Shown piece after piece: positions 16,010 through 24,987 of a stretch of 64,000 nt of DNA. Source of the stretch: Paenibacillus sp. 19GGS1-52 (lineage in GTDB: Bacteria; Bacillota; Bacilli; Paenibacillales; Paenibacillaceae). Position 1 is the stretch's first letter. Each line of letters starts with the position of its first letter. A program made the position numbers and the translations under genes. The stretch spans positions 1,240,001-1,304,000 of the forward strand of contig NZ_CP059724.1 of the NCBI RefSeq assembly GCF_022369515.1, written 5' to 3'. The notes beneath the pieces are model-generated. The model was not told the DNA's origin, did not search any database, and saw only the letters and a list, made by a program, of their open reading frames with translations.

Positions 16010-17050
16010 GTGAACAAAAGGTTAATGGGTTTAATTATGGTTATCGTTGTAATGCTGATTGCAGCAGGCTGTGGATCTAACAACACGAATAATTCGGCCG
16101 CTAACGGAGAAGCAGCTAGCAACGCAACTCCTGCTGCAAATGCAACGGCTACAAATGCGGGCACTGAAGCGGCGAGCGGTCCTATTATACTAAAGGATGC
16201 TAAAGGCGAGGTTAAGTTGGATAAGCCTGCGCTAAAGGTTGTAGTACTGGAGTGGACCTTTACGGAAGATGTTATTGCGCTCGGTGTACAGCCGGTGGGC
16301 AATGCCGATAACGAAAACTATAAGCTGTATGTGACTTCTGAAGCATCACTTGATGCAGGCGTGACTGATGTTGGTGCTCGCGACGAGCCGAATCTGGAGA
16401 CGATTGCTTCTTTAAAGCCAGATCTGATTATTGCCAATACCGATAGCCACGAAGCAATATATGATAAATTGAAAAGTATTGCGCCAACGCTGATTTTTAG
16501 TCTGTATCCGCTTGAAGGAAAAGGCGATCAATATACTCAAATGGAAGATACTTTCAAAACGATTGCAGCTGCTGTTGGTAAAACTGCTGAAGGCGACAAG
16601 GTCCTTGCTGATTTGGATACGCATTATACGGATGCGAAAGCGAAGCTGGCCGCAGCAGGCAAGGAAGGCCTGAATTATGTACTGACGCAAGCATATAGCT
16701 ATCAGAATGCAGCGACGATGCGTCTTTTTACCAACAACTCACTGGCAGTACAAACGTTGGATCGGATTGGCCTGAAGAACGATTGGAACCCTGAAAAATT
16801 CGAGATTTACGGATTTAGTACATCAACCGTTGAATCCTTGCCTGCGGTTCAGGATACTAATCTGCTCTATATCGTCCAGAAGGATGATAATATTTTCACG
16901 AAAGAACTAAAGGATAACTCTGTTTGGAACGGTCTTAACTTCGTTAAGGAGAAACGCACCTTCGGATTAGATAGCGCGACTTGGGTGTTCGGCGGTCCAA
17001 TCTCCTCCAAAGTTATCGTTGATGAAGTTGTGAAAACATTAACGAAATGA
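16010..17050 (+). CDS. Iron-siderophore ABC transporter substrate-binding lipoprotein
   Basis: 346 residues. The signal peptide ends in lipobox LIAAGC with Cys21, followed by an Asn/Ala-rich linker to ~60, then a Fe/B12 periplasmic-binding fold (ALGVQPVGNADN, GARDEPNLETIASLKPDLIIAN, quoted in part). It captures ferri-siderophores at the membrane surface. The start is GTG with AGGGGG upstream. Double Fur boxes precede it, and its stop overlaps the start of the permease gene by four bases (ATGA), so the two are translationally coupled. The particular siderophore cannot be told from sequence. Confidence 0.93.
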   Translation: MNKRLMGLIMVIVVMLIAAGCGSNNTNNSAANGEAASNATPAANATATNAGTEAASGPIILKDAKGEVKLDKPALKVVVLEWTFTEDVIALGVQPVGNADNENYKLYVTSEASLDAGVTDVGARDEPNLETIASLKPDLIIANTDSHEAIYDKLKSIAPTLIFSLYPLEGKGDQYTQMEDTFKTIAAAVGKTAEGDKVLADLDTHYTDAKAKLAAAGKEGLNYVLTQAYSYQNAATMRLFTNNSLAVQTLDRIGLKNDWNPEKFEIYGFSTSTVESLPAVQDTNLLYIVQKDDNIFTKELKDNSVWNGLNFVKEKRTFGLDSATWVFGGPISSKVIVDEVVKTLTK

Positions 17051-19119
17051 GTACTTTGATGATCGACAAGAGTAAAAAAGAAGCCTCGATAGGAATGACC
17101 TGGCGGCTAATTGGAATATTTGGGGGCGGCCTTGCCGTCCTCTTTGTTCTATTCATTCTAAGCCTCTGTTTCGGAGAGGCCAAGATCCCGGCAGTCACCG
17201 TATTGGAGGGGTTACTTCACCGCCGCCAAGATGTGATGGAGCATAATCTGTTGTGGGATATCCGCATGCCCCGCACGGTTATTGGCATTCTGGCCGGGGC
17301 TGCTCTTGCTGCGGCTGGCGCCTTACTGCAAACGATAACGAAGAACCCGCTCGCTTCCTCAGATACACTGGGGATCAATGCTGGGGCTTATTTTATGGTT
17401 GTTTTTGGCATGGTTGCTTTCCCGGCTATGCAGCATCAGTACCCCTTGTTGCTGGCCGCAGCAGGAGGATTGCTGGCTGCACTAGCTGCCTATTTCCTGA
17501 GCGGAGGCAAGACCGCCACACCTGTGCGACTGGCTTTATCGGGTATGATCGTGTCCATGGTGCTTGGTGCGTTTACATCGGCCCTTCATATTTTCTATAA
17601 AACAGAAACGCAAAATTTATTCTTATGGGGTGCGGGTTCCCTAATTCAGCTTGACTGGGACGGCGTTAAATATGCTTGGCCTTTCGTCGTTGCACTCCTT
17701 GGGGTAGCAGTGTTCGCAGGAAGGCAATTCGATGCGCTGGAGCTTGATGAGTCAACCTCCCGCTCACTCGGACAGCGCGTAGGTTTAACTCGGGCGGTGG
17801 GCCTTGGCATATCGGTGTTAATGGCTGCGGTCGTGGTCAGCGTAGTTGGACCGATCGGCTTCGTGGGTCTGGTCGCTCCCCATCTTGTCCGGCTCAGTGG
17901 TATCCGCAAACACCGTCTGCTTATTCCCGCGAGCGCGTTATGGGGAGCGTTGCTTATTACGGCAGCGGATACGCTTGCGCGTATGGTGCGGAGCAATGTG
18001 GGAGAGATGCCGGTCGGCGCGGTCATGGCGATTATTGGCGCGCCTTGGCTCATTTGGCTGGTGCTCACTAAGATGAAAAATATATCCGGTTCAGGCGCTG
18101 GGCAGTCCTCCATGAGTATAGGAGGAGCAGCGTTGCGACTGCGCTTTGTTCCAACGGCGATATGTATGACTGTACTGCTCATCGTTATTATCCTTGTAAG
18201 CTTGTCGCTTGGGGGGACGAGAATACCGATTGCCGATTTGCTGGGCAGTCTAGTCCACGGGGGAGATCAATCGTATTCCGTTCTGCTGAATTTGCGGCTT
18301 CCGCGTACACTCGTTGCGGCTGAAGGTGGTATTGCACTTGCCATCAGCGGTGTCTTAATTCAAAGCGCTGTCCGAAATCCCTTGGCTGACGCCTCCATTA
18401 TAGGCGTGACCTCGGGTGCCGGGTTTGGCGCGATGATTGTGCTGGTCGCATGGCCGGGGTTAACGATATTCGCACTTCCGTTTGCCGCGATTGCGGGTGG
18501 AGTTGTCGCAGCGGCCTTTGTATTTTTTCTAGCCTGGCGCAAATCCTTGAATCCGTCTGTGCTCATCCTGCTCGGAATCGCAATATCGGCAATCTTCTCT
18601 GCGGGCATACAGGTCATGATCGTCAAGGCTAGTCTATGGAGCAGCAGTTCCTTTATTTGGTTAACAGGTTCGACCTATGGCCGGGGCTGGGATCAATTTA
18701 ATAGTCTTTTTATATTTCTACTTATACTGGTGCCGACTGCTTACTATTTGGGTAAGAAATTCGATTTGCTGGCGTTTGGCGACGAGAGTTCCACAGGTTT
18801 TGGCTTACCGGTTCGGAGAACCCGGCTCTGGGCGATGATTCTCGGCGTTTTGCTTGCAGCGGGAGCTGTTGCCAGTGTAGGAACCATTGGTTTTCTTGGA
18901 CTGATGGCGCCGCACGCAGTGCGGATCATGATTGGGCATAATACGAGACGCTCTATTATTTTGTCAGGACTGCTTGGCGGATTGCTGCTCGTCATTGCTG
19001 ATACAATTGGCAGAACCATCATGGCGCCGACAGAAATTCCGTCAGGCCTGATTATTATGCTGATCGGAGCTCCGTATTTCCTATTTCTCATGTACCGCTC
19101 GTTGGTTCGTAAGGGGTAA
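17047..19119 (+). CDS. Fused double FecCD-type iron-siderophore permease (FhuB-like)
   Basis: 690 residues, about twice a single FecCD permease. Two homologous halves each show the family motifs: half 1 AGALLQTITKNPLAS and GPIGFVGLVAPHLVRL; half 2 SGVLIQSAVRNPLAD and GTIGFLGLMAPHAVRI. Together they give about 18-20 membrane segments, forming the whole translocation channel in one chain as in FhuB. It is coupled by ATGA overlap to the binding-protein gene and followed by a terminator. No ATPase gene follows, so energy must come from an ATPase encoded elsewhere. Most Firmicute systems use two separate permeases, which makes the fusion notable. Confidence 0.92.
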   Translation: MSTLMIDKSKKEASIGMTWRLIGIFGGGLAVLFVLFILSLCFGEAKIPAVTVLEGLLHRRQDVMEHNLLWDIRMPRTVIGILAGAALAAAGALLQTITKNPLASSDTLGINAGAYFMVVFGMVAFPAMQHQYPLLLAAAGGLLAALAAYFLSGGKTATPVRLALSGMIVSMVLGAFTSALHIFYKTETQNLFLWGAGSLIQLDWDGVKYAWPFVVALLGVAVFAGRQFDALELDESTSRSLGQRVGLTRAVGLGISVLMAAVVVSVVGPIGFVGLVAPHLVRLSGIRKHRLLIPASALWGALLITAADTLARMVRSNVGEMPVGAVMAIIGAPWLIWLVLTKMKNISGSGAGQSSMSIGGAALRLRFVPTAICMTVLLIVIILVSLSLGGTRIPIADLLGSLVHGGDQSYSVLLNLRLPRTLVAAEGGIALAISGVLIQSAVRNPLADASIIGVTSGAGFGAMIVLVAWPGLTIFALPFAAIAGGVVAAAFVFFLAWRKSLNPSVLILLGIAISAIFSAGIQVMIVKASLWSSSSFIWLTGSTYGRGWDQFNSLFIFLLILVPTAYYLGKKFDLLAFGDESSTGFGLPVRRTRLWAMILGVLLAAGAVASVGTIGFLGLMAPHAVRIMIGHNTRRSIILSGLLGGLLLVIADTIGRTIMAPTEIPSGLIIMLIGAPYFLFLMYRSLVRKG

Positions 19120-19194
19120 AACGTTTCTGAGACTGATACTTAGTGCATAGTTAAGGCAAAGCAAAAACTCAAGACAAATGAATGAGCATTTCAC

Positions 19195-19249
19195 AAAAGA
19201 CTGGTATATGATGATCGGCCTTCTACCGATCTATTATCCAGTCTTTTTT
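19195..19249 (+). terminator. Terminator of the siderophore-uptake operon
   Basis: AAAAGACTGG (19195-19204) pairs with CCAGTCTTTT (19238-19247), with an inner GATCGG/CCGATC stem and a T-run to 19249. Confidence 0.92.
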
Positions 19250-19401
19250 CTTTTCCTAAGCTCTCCAGTGATATTTAGTTGCTCAACATCTTCGAAGCAC
19301 TTAGCTGCACTCTGTACACTTATTCTGGGGAAATGAACCGTTAAAGTGCCTTTAGTTGTATTTCGTGCAGCTAAATCTCGACAAAATCCTGTTTCACGCC
19401 T
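19250..19401. other. Gene-free stretch with short hairpin repeats
   Basis: TTTAGTTGTATTTCGTGCAG followed by CTAAATC (about 19351-19377) forms a hairpin (TTTAG/CTAAA arms). A similar TTGTATTTCGTACAG occurs at about 50592. I see no gene or promoter. Confidence 0.4.
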
Positions 19402-19671
19402 TTGCCAATGAATATAACTGCAGATAATGCAGTTAAAGCGTCCGTTCTTGGGAAAGGCGATGTTTTAAGTGTACAAACTACAACTATTCCTCTCATAGCA
19501 AAGGTGTACACTTTCCCATCCAGTGTAACAATTAAAGAAGAGATCAAGAGTATTGGCAGCTCGGAGATGTTAGACTTAGTAAGGTATCCTAAAGCTCAAT
19601 TAATTACTTTGATATGCTTATCGCAGGAAAATGGAAAGCACCATCCCTTCAAACATTACAAACTGATTTAA
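19402..19671 (+). pseudogene. Unrecognised short reading frame, perhaps the end of a lost gene
   Basis: An 89-codon frame. The first ~68 residues look protein-like (VLGKGDVLSVQTTTIPLIAK, then SSEMLDLVRYPKA). The last ~20 overlap out of frame with the better-supported frame at 19614. There is no clear SD and no membrane segment. It could be the C-terminal remnant of a larger secreted protein whose partner gene is the next frame, but I cannot assign a family. Translation is doubtful. Confidence 0.25.
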
Positions 19672-19901
19672 AGACATTTAACGAAGATCAAATAAGTATT
19701 ATGAGAAGGGCTTTAGTTTCTAGTATCGATACAGGCATCCATGATTTTTTATTTAAATTACAACAGCAAGATGAGGAAGGAATAACAATAGTAGTCAATG
19801 GGAAGAACCTAGCAGAAATAAGTGATGGTTTGCATGGAGAGCTCTTTACGGAAGACGGATGGTATCAAAGATTTAGCGAATATGGTGAAAATCAAGAATA
19901 A
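19614..19901 (+). CDS. Small hypothetical protein, possibly truncated at the 5' end
   Basis: About 95 residues, soluble and acidic. It has a conserved-looking core: TFNEDQISIMRRALVSSIDTGIHDFLF, quoted in part, then VNGKNLAEISDGLHGELFTEDGW. Codons for SSINYFD lie in frame before ATG 19614 but follow a TAA, and no SD precedes the ATG. The original protein may therefore have begun about ten residues earlier and lost its start. It precedes the phosphatase gene by 24 bp. Small proteins of this look often sit behind secreted toxins as immunity proteins; that is speculation here. Confidence 0.45.
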   Translation: MLIAGKWKAPSLQTLQTDLKTFNEDQISIMRRALVSSIDTGIHDFLFKLQQQDEEGITIVVNGKNLAEISDGLHGELFTEDGWYQRFSEYGENQE

Positions 19902-19925
19902 TGCGGATTTCGATGGAGGGATTCA

Positions 19926-20627
19926 ATGAGAAAGTTCTTCATGACTGACATTCACGGGGATTATTTGGGTTTGGATCTTCTTCTGAATCATGCAGAGGTC
20001 GATCTTAATCACGATCAAATGGTTTTTGGTGGGGATATGATTAATCGGGGGGAGAACTCTGCAGGAGTAGTTAAGCGGATCAAAGCCTTGGCCGAAAAGT
20101 ATCCGAACACAGTCCATGCTCTAGTCGGGAATCATGAAGAGATGATGGGGGACTATATGAAGCACGGTGATCGGACTTGGCTGAGTCACGGTGGATATGA
20201 GACGCTCCAAAGCTTCACAACTATGTTCCCAGATGAAAAAAGCCGGCAGGAGCATATGGAGTGGGCATGTGCTTTGCCTCTTTATTTCGAAGATGCGGAG
20301 TACGTGTACACTCATGCTGGACTTGATCCAGTGGAATCCCTGGTCAATCAAAGCCGGGACATCCTCTGGATGTCGGAGTTCGACTTCTATAGTATCCCAA
20401 GAGATAAACTGCTCGCCTTAACGAATGGTAAAGCCATTGTGCATGGGCACACTCCGGTCGAGAGGATTTTTCATGATGGAGTTCGAATAAACTGTGATAT
20501 GGGTTCAAATACGTATTCAGTCGTAGAAGAAAGAGGTTTAGGAATTATAAATCTGAGTGAACAGATATATTACGTGTTCAAGCCAGCTACTAATAAGATT
20601 GAGCAGCGGAGAATTAGTCGATTCTAA
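19926..20627 (+). CDS. Calcineurin-like metallophosphoesterase (PP2A/bacterial serine-threonine phosphatase type)
   Basis: 233 residues. The metal-binding motifs are in order: TDIHGDY at 7-13, GGDMINRGENS at about 36-46, GNHEEMM near 67-73, THAGL near 124 and GHTP near 172. This is the di-metal site of the PPP superfamily as in bacterial ApaH/PrpA-like phosphatases; substrates may be phosphoproteins or dinucleotides. There is no signal peptide. GGAGGG before ATG 19926 supports the start. It is followed by the DUF1801 gene 29 bp later, so the two may be cotranscribed. Confidence 0.88.
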   Translation: MRKFFMTDIHGDYLGLDLLLNHAEVDLNHDQMVFGGDMINRGENSAGVVKRIKALAEKYPNTVHALVGNHEEMMGDYMKHGDRTWLSHGGYETLQSFTTMFPDEKSRQEHMEWACALPLYFEDAEYVYTHAGLDPVESLVNQSRDILWMSEFDFYSIPRDKLLALTNGKAIVHGHTPVERIFHDGVRINCDMGSNTYSVVEERGLGIINLSEQIYYVFKPATNKIEQRRISRF

Positions 20628-20656
20628 AAAATTCTGGAACATCGAAAGGAGATCTC

Positions 20657-21043
20657 ATGGAAGAAAACAAAATAACCTTTGAATCCATCGATGAGTACAT
20701 TTCACAATTCGCTCCTGAGGTTCAGGACAAACTAAAGATGATAAGAACCGTTATAAAAGAGGCGGCCCCAGAGGCAGAAGAAAAGATAAGCTATCAGATG
20801 CCTACTTTTGCTTTGCATGGGAATCTGGTGCACTTCGCGGTGTTTAAGAAGCACATCGGATTTTATCCGGCTCCTCGGGGAATCGAGGCTTTTCAAGAAG
20901 AATTATCTGTATATAAAGGGGCAAAAGGGTCCGTGCAGTTTCCTTTGGATCAGCCGCTTCCCTTTGAATTAATTAGCAGGATCGTTCAATTTAGAGTGGC
21001 TGAGAATATCAAGAAAGCAGAAGCCAAATCGAAAAAGAAGTAG
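20657..21043 (+). CDS. DUF1801 protein (YdhG/Fra-like putative iron chaperone)
   Basis: 128 residues, the family length. It shows IDEYISQFAPEVQDKLKMIR at the N-terminus, then ISYQMPTFALHGNLVHFAVFK and HIGFYPAPRG, the DUF1801 hallmark, and ends in a lysine-rich tail. The Bacillus YdhG (Fra) member has been described as a frataxin-like iron chaperone. Placement 1.5 kb after a Fur-controlled iron importer agrees with that role, but no Fur box precedes this gene. AAAGGAG supports ATG 20657. Confidence 0.85.
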   Translation: MEENKITFESIDEYISQFAPEVQDKLKMIRTVIKEAAPEAEEKISYQMPTFALHGNLVHFAVFKKHIGFYPAPRGIEAFQEELSVYKGAKGSVQFPLDQPLPFELISRIVQFRVAENIKKAEAKSKKK

Positions 21044-21060
21044 TCGTATATTCGAAGAAA

Positions 21061-21114
21061 AGAGACTGGTACCTGTGGGGGATACTCCTCACTGGGTTAC
21101 TGGTCTTTTTTTGT
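21061..21114 (+). terminator. Terminator after the DUF1801 gene
   Basis: AGACTGGT near 21063 pairs, with two G-U pairs, with ACTGGTCT near 21099-21106, followed by seven or more T residues. An inner GTGGGGG/CTCCTCAC stem extends it. Confidence 0.8.
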
Positions 21115-21333
21115 TTTTTGATGATGTGGAGTATTCCATTTAATTTCATGTTATATATACGAACATGAATAATGATTTTGAGACCTATCGTGTAAGGTAT
21201 ATGTGAAAAATGAATATATGATTCCATGTTACGAGCTTATTTTGTAAGGTTCCAGTAAGGTTTACTCTGTATTATAATTATCATGTTAACATTAATGACA
21301 TTAAACTATCTCGTTGAAGAGGAGTGATACCGT

Positions 21334-22677
21334 TTGGAGAAGGCAGAAGAAGCGAGGGTTCCACTTAGAGTCATGACGCAAGGCAAACAAATCATCTTTG
21401 GCATTTCTTTGATGGCGCCGATCGCCATCTTTGGGACGTATGGGATTGCCACCGAAATCTCCAAAGGGATGCTGCCTACCGCTTATTTGTTAGCTTTTCT
21501 AGTCATGCTGATTACGGCTTTCAGTTATGGAAAAATGGTCAAGGTATACCCGACCTCGGGTTCTGCCTATGGTTATGTTCAAAAGACGATCCACCCCTAT
21601 GCCGGATTTTTAGTGGGCTGGATGCTGTTGCTTGATTATGCTTTTGTACCGATGTTATCGGTCTTGTTCCTGGGATTGGCTCTGCATGAGATGATTCCGG
21701 CGATACCGATAGTGGTCTGGGTTGCTCTATTTATTGCGCTTAGCACCTTTATTAACATCAGAGGCATGCAAATGGCGATTAAGGTCAATCAGGTTATGGT
21801 TGGTTTGCAGTTTTCCGTGATACTGGTATTTTTCGGCGTATGTATGTATAAGATTGTCAATCATTCAGCAGCAGGTGCTTTAATCTCAGCCACTCCTTTT
21901 TGGAATTCAGATTTCACTTTAATCAGCGTAATTGCCGGTACCGCTTTGGTCTGCCAATCCTTTCTCGGCTTTGATGCAGTGACTACCATTGCTGAAGAAT
22001 CGGTGAAACCGGAGAAGACCATCCCTCGCACGCTGATCATCGTGACGCTGCTGAACGGTATTGTGTTTATATTGATTGCTTATTTAGGCGGGCTTGCGTA
22101 CCAGGGCCATGCTTTTACCACTTCGGAGACGGCAGCGCTGGAGTTGGTTGGATTTCTGGGCGGGTCGGTCTTTCAAACCCTGTTTCTGGTAGTTACTGCA
22201 GCTTCTATCTTTACACTTATCGTCTCGCAACAAGCCGGAATCTCACGCCTATTGTTTGTGATGGGCAGAGATCGTGTCTTCCCGCAGAAGCTATTCTGTT
22301 ATATGCATCCACGATATGTAACCCCTGTAGGTGGGATTGTATTCATCGGCGTGTTGACCGTTGTTGCTTCAATGCTGTTCGATTTAGTCACACTGGCTTC
22401 GCTGGTTAACCTTGGCGCATTTGTGGCTTTTGCTTTTGTGAATTTATCCGTTATCGTTCATTACTATTTCAAAAACAAGCTTCGTTCACCAAAGGCCACG
22501 CTACTGAATCTGCTGCTACCCCTTTGCGGAATCCTCTGCAACGCCTGGCTGCTCGCTAACCTGAGCCATCAAGCGTTCCTGGTAGGCGGGATATGGTTCG
22601 GTGCGGGACTGCTCTTCTTGGTCGTCAAGACCCGCGTGTTCACACAGGTTCCGGAATGGGGCTATTTGGAAATATAA
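21334..22677 (+). CDS. APC-family amino acid or amine permease (PuuP-like)
   Basis: 447 residues with 12 predicted membrane segments. The APC signature lies in the first helix (LMAPIAIFGTYGIATE), with TSGSAYGYVQKTIHP in the next region and FDAVTTIAEESVKPEKTIPR in the middle. The closest remembered pattern is the putrescine importer PuuP branch, but the substrate is not certain. TTG 21334 follows GAAGAGGAGTG. It is the first gene of a group with an SCP2-like protein and a class III aminotransferase, suggesting uptake of an amine or amino acid that is then transaminated. Confidence 0.85.
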   Translation: MEKAEEARVPLRVMTQGKQIIFGISLMAPIAIFGTYGIATEISKGMLPTAYLLAFLVMLITAFSYGKMVKVYPTSGSAYGYVQKTIHPYAGFLVGWMLLLDYAFVPMLSVLFLGLALHEMIPAIPIVVWVALFIALSTFINIRGMQMAIKVNQVMVGLQFSVILVFFGVCMYKIVNHSAAGALISATPFWNSDFTLISVIAGTALVCQSFLGFDAVTTIAEESVKPEKTIPRTLIIVTLLNGIVFILIAYLGGLAYQGHAFTTSETAALELVGFLGGSVFQTLFLVVTAASIFTLIVSQQAGISRLLFVMGRDRVFPQKLFCYMHPRYVTPVGGIVFIGVLTVVASMLFDLVTLASLVNLGAFVAFAFVNLSVIVHYYFKNKLRSPKATLLNLLLPLCGILCNAWLLANLSHQAFLVGGIWFGAGLLFLVVKTRVFTQVPEWGYLEI

Positions 22678-22687
22678 GAATTTGTTT

Positions 22688-22768
22688 GTTTCACACCATA
22701 AATTAGGCTTATATTTTTCGAAGAAACGGATACCGTCCATTAAAGGACGGCGAAGCCGTTTCATCTTG
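22688..22768 (+). repeat. 81-nt hairpin element, copy A
   Basis: It runs from GTTTCACA to CATCTTG. GAAACGG (22723-22729) pairs with CCGTTTC (22756-22762), and an inner CCGTCC (22733-22738) pairs with GGACGG (22745-22750). Copies B and C lie at 62607 and 62849. Here it sits between the permease and the SCP2-like gene and could shape operon expression. Confidence 0.85.
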
Positions 22769-22810
22769 ATACCTCGTTATAAAATATGGGTTGAAAAGGG
22801 AGGAATCTTT

Positions 22811-23566
22811 GTGTCGGTCAGCTACACCAAAGCAGCAATCAATCTTTATGCGGTTCTAAGAAACCTTGAGGAATTATGCCGCTTAGATCCGCAATCCATA
22901 TCTCTTATTCGTGGCAAACAGCTTTCTATCCAATTTGTAATCCAGGGTGGGCCGTCGGTATATCTACTGTTTGCGGATGGAACCTGCAAGATGAGTGAAA
23001 CCGCCGGAGTTCGTCCGATCAAGCTGTATTTTCGCTCCACCGAGCATTTCAATCGCATGATTGACGGCCAGGCAACTCCGGTCCCTTTACAAGGCTTCAC
23101 CAGACTCAGCTTCCTCACTAAAGAGTTCACTGCGCTTACGAAACGGCTGGAATACTATTTGAAGCCCAGTGATGAACGGCTGAAGGACCCGGAATATTTT
23201 GATATTCATACCCGATTGCTGCTCAATACAGCAGCTTTCGCTGTCGCGTGTATTGGGAATTATGATGCGATCGGACAAAAGATTGCGCAGAGAATCCCGG
23301 ATGGGGTGATCTCCATCTCGATTCAGGAGAGCGGCCAACAGGTCTTCCTGCTCTGTGAGCATGGGGTGCTGAAAGCGATGACTAGCACTTCGTTAACCCC
23401 GCGCGCTTACATGATTTTCGATACAATTCAAGCGGCCAATGACGTATTAAGTGAGAAGGTAAACGTTCATGAGCTGATTGTCAAAGAGAATCTGCTGTTA
23501 AGAGGCATGCTGCCGATGATCCAGCACATGAATGATATTTTGGCTAAAGTACCTGCATTTGTATAA
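22811..23566 (+). CDS. Uncharacterised protein with an SCP2-like domain
   Basis: 252 residues from GTG 22811 (GGGAGGA 6 nt upstream); the frame extends further back only through the hairpin repeat. Residues ~30-100 have the SCP2 sterol-carrier look: LSIQFVIQGGPSVYLLFADG, LYFRSTEHFNRMIDGQATPVP, quoted in part. A second similar pass appears at ~150-220 (ISISIQESGQQVFLLCEHG and MIFDTIQAANDVL), so it may be a tandem pair. SCP2 folds bind hydrophobic ligands. There is no signal peptide. It sits between the permease and aminotransferase genes. Its function is unknown. Confidence 0.65.
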   Translation: MSVSYTKAAINLYAVLRNLEELCRLDPQSISLIRGKQLSIQFVIQGGPSVYLLFADGTCKMSETAGVRPIKLYFRSTEHFNRMIDGQATPVPLQGFTRLSFLTKEFTALTKRLEYYLKPSDERLKDPEYFDIHTRLLLNTAAFAVACIGNYDAIGQKIAQRIPDGVISISIQESGQQVFLLCEHGVLKAMTSTSLTPRAYMIFDTIQAANDVLSEKVNVHELIVKENLLLRGMLPMIQHMNDILAKVPAFV

Positions 23567-23600
23567 ATTCCCCCGGATAAATGAAAAGAGGAGAGAAGAT

Positions 23601-24857
23601 ATGGAAACCTACACGTACGCCAATAGCAGAAAGCTCTTTGAAAGGGCAATGAAAGTGATTCCCGCAGGTGTATACGGACATCTGGGTCCCGTTGAGGGCA
23701 GTATGGTTCCGCCGAGTGCCTTTCCGTTCTTCTCGAGCCATGCGGAGGGTGCCCATCTCTGGGACGTTGACGGCAATCGTTTTATTGATTATATGTGTGC
23801 ATACGGACCCAACATTCTGGGCTATCGCGATGAGGATGTCGATCATGCAGCCAGAGAACAAGCCCAATTGAGCGACTGTGTAACACTGCCTTCGGCAACA
23901 ATGGTCGAATTCGCGGAGCAGCTTGTCGACACCGTGGACAGTGCGGATTGGGCTTTTTTCGCTAAAAATGGTGGGGATGTGACAAGCTTTGCTTTGATGA
24001 TTGCTCGTGCCGCAACGGGTCGAACCAAAGCGGTTTTTGTGAATAAGGGCTATCACGGTGTCGCTGCCTGGACGAAGCTGCCCGGAAATCCCGGTATCGC
24101 TGAAGCCGAACTTTCGAACAATTTATATGTCGATTGGAATAACTATCAACAGCTTGAAGAGCTGGTCAGCCGTTATCCCGGGCAAATTGCCTGCTTCATG
24201 GCAAGTCCCTATTTCCAGGGCAATTTTGTGGATAATGAGCTGCCGGAAGCGGAGTATTGGAGCAAGGTGCGGGCGCTCTGTACGAAACATGGCATTGTGC
24301 TGGTGATTGATGATGTACGCTGCGGTTTCCGGCTGGATCTGGCGGGCTCCGACTATCATTATGGCTTCAAGGCCGATTTGATCTGTTTCTGCAAAGCGCT
24401 CGCTAATGGCTATAATGTTTCGGCACTCTGCGGGATCGATGCTCTAAAAAGCGCCGCCTCATCAGTCTTCTATACTGGCAGCTATTGGTTCTCGGCCGTC
24501 CCGTTTGCGGCTGGAATCGCAACACTGAAGAAACTGAAAGAGATCGATGCGCCCAAGCGCTTATATGAAATTGGCAAAAAGCTGACGGATGGTTTGGTTG
24601 ATGTAGCCAGAACGCATAGCTTTAATCTGAACATCAGCGGAGAGCTGCCGATGTGGTATATGAGAATCACCGATGATGAGAGCCAGATCATACACCAGGA
24701 TTGGATTGCGGCCTGTGTGCAGCGTGGGGTCTTCTTCACCAATCACCATAACCATTTTATTAATGCCGCTTTAACGGATGAAGACATTCTCTATACCTTG
24801 AACGTTGCAGACGACGCCTTTAAGGCCGTAAGAAAATTGCATCCCCAATTCGTATAA
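23601..24857 (+). CDS. Class III PLP aminotransferase, GSA-aminotransferase-like, divergent active site
   Basis: 418 residues. The fold order matches HemL-type enzymes: PAGVYGHLGP, then DVDGNRFIDYMCAYGPNILGY, AKNGGDVTSFA, and PLP lysine Lys265 in FCKALANGYNVSALCG. The usual DEVxTGFR motif before the lysine reads DDVRCGFR, so it is not a housekeeping GSA aminotransferase. It probably moves an amino group from an amine or unusual amino acid delivered by the adjacent permease. AGAGGAGAG precedes ATG 23601. It is the last gene before the large regulator. Confidence 0.85.
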   Translation: METYTYANSRKLFERAMKVIPAGVYGHLGPVEGSMVPPSAFPFFSSHAEGAHLWDVDGNRFIDYMCAYGPNILGYRDEDVDHAAREQAQLSDCVTLPSATMVEFAEQLVDTVDSADWAFFAKNGGDVTSFALMIARAATGRTKAVFVNKGYHGVAAWTKLPGNPGIAEAELSNNLYVDWNNYQQLEELVSRYPGQIACFMASPYFQGNFVDNELPEAEYWSKVRALCTKHGIVLVIDDVRCGFRLDLAGSDYHYGFKADLICFCKALANGYNVSALCGIDALKSAASSVFYTGSYWFSAVPFAAGIATLKKLKEIDAPKRLYEIGKKLTDGLVDVARTHSFNLNISGELPMWYMRITDDESQIIHQDWIAACVQRGVFFTNHHNHFINAALTDEDILYTLNVADDAFKAVRKLHPQFV

Positions 24858-24987
24858 TCCAGTCCAGAAGCGAATGGATGTCTTAGCAAATTCAACCCTC
24901 ACAAATGATTCTTATCCCTCGGCGGCCCTGCAAAGGTTATTGGTGGGGCCATGTCGAATTAGGCAAGAACAGTGAGGTGATTGATGC

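Noticed and set aside
22688..22768. Possible c-di-GMP-I (GEMM) riboswitch because of GGACGGCGAAGCC
   Set aside because: The GEMM core GGCAAACC and its tetraloop receptor layout are absent in all three copies; only a short resemblance remains.
22601..22810. N-terminal extension of the SCP2-like protein
   Set aside because: It would overlap the permease end and read through hairpin copy A; GTG 22811 has a strong SD.
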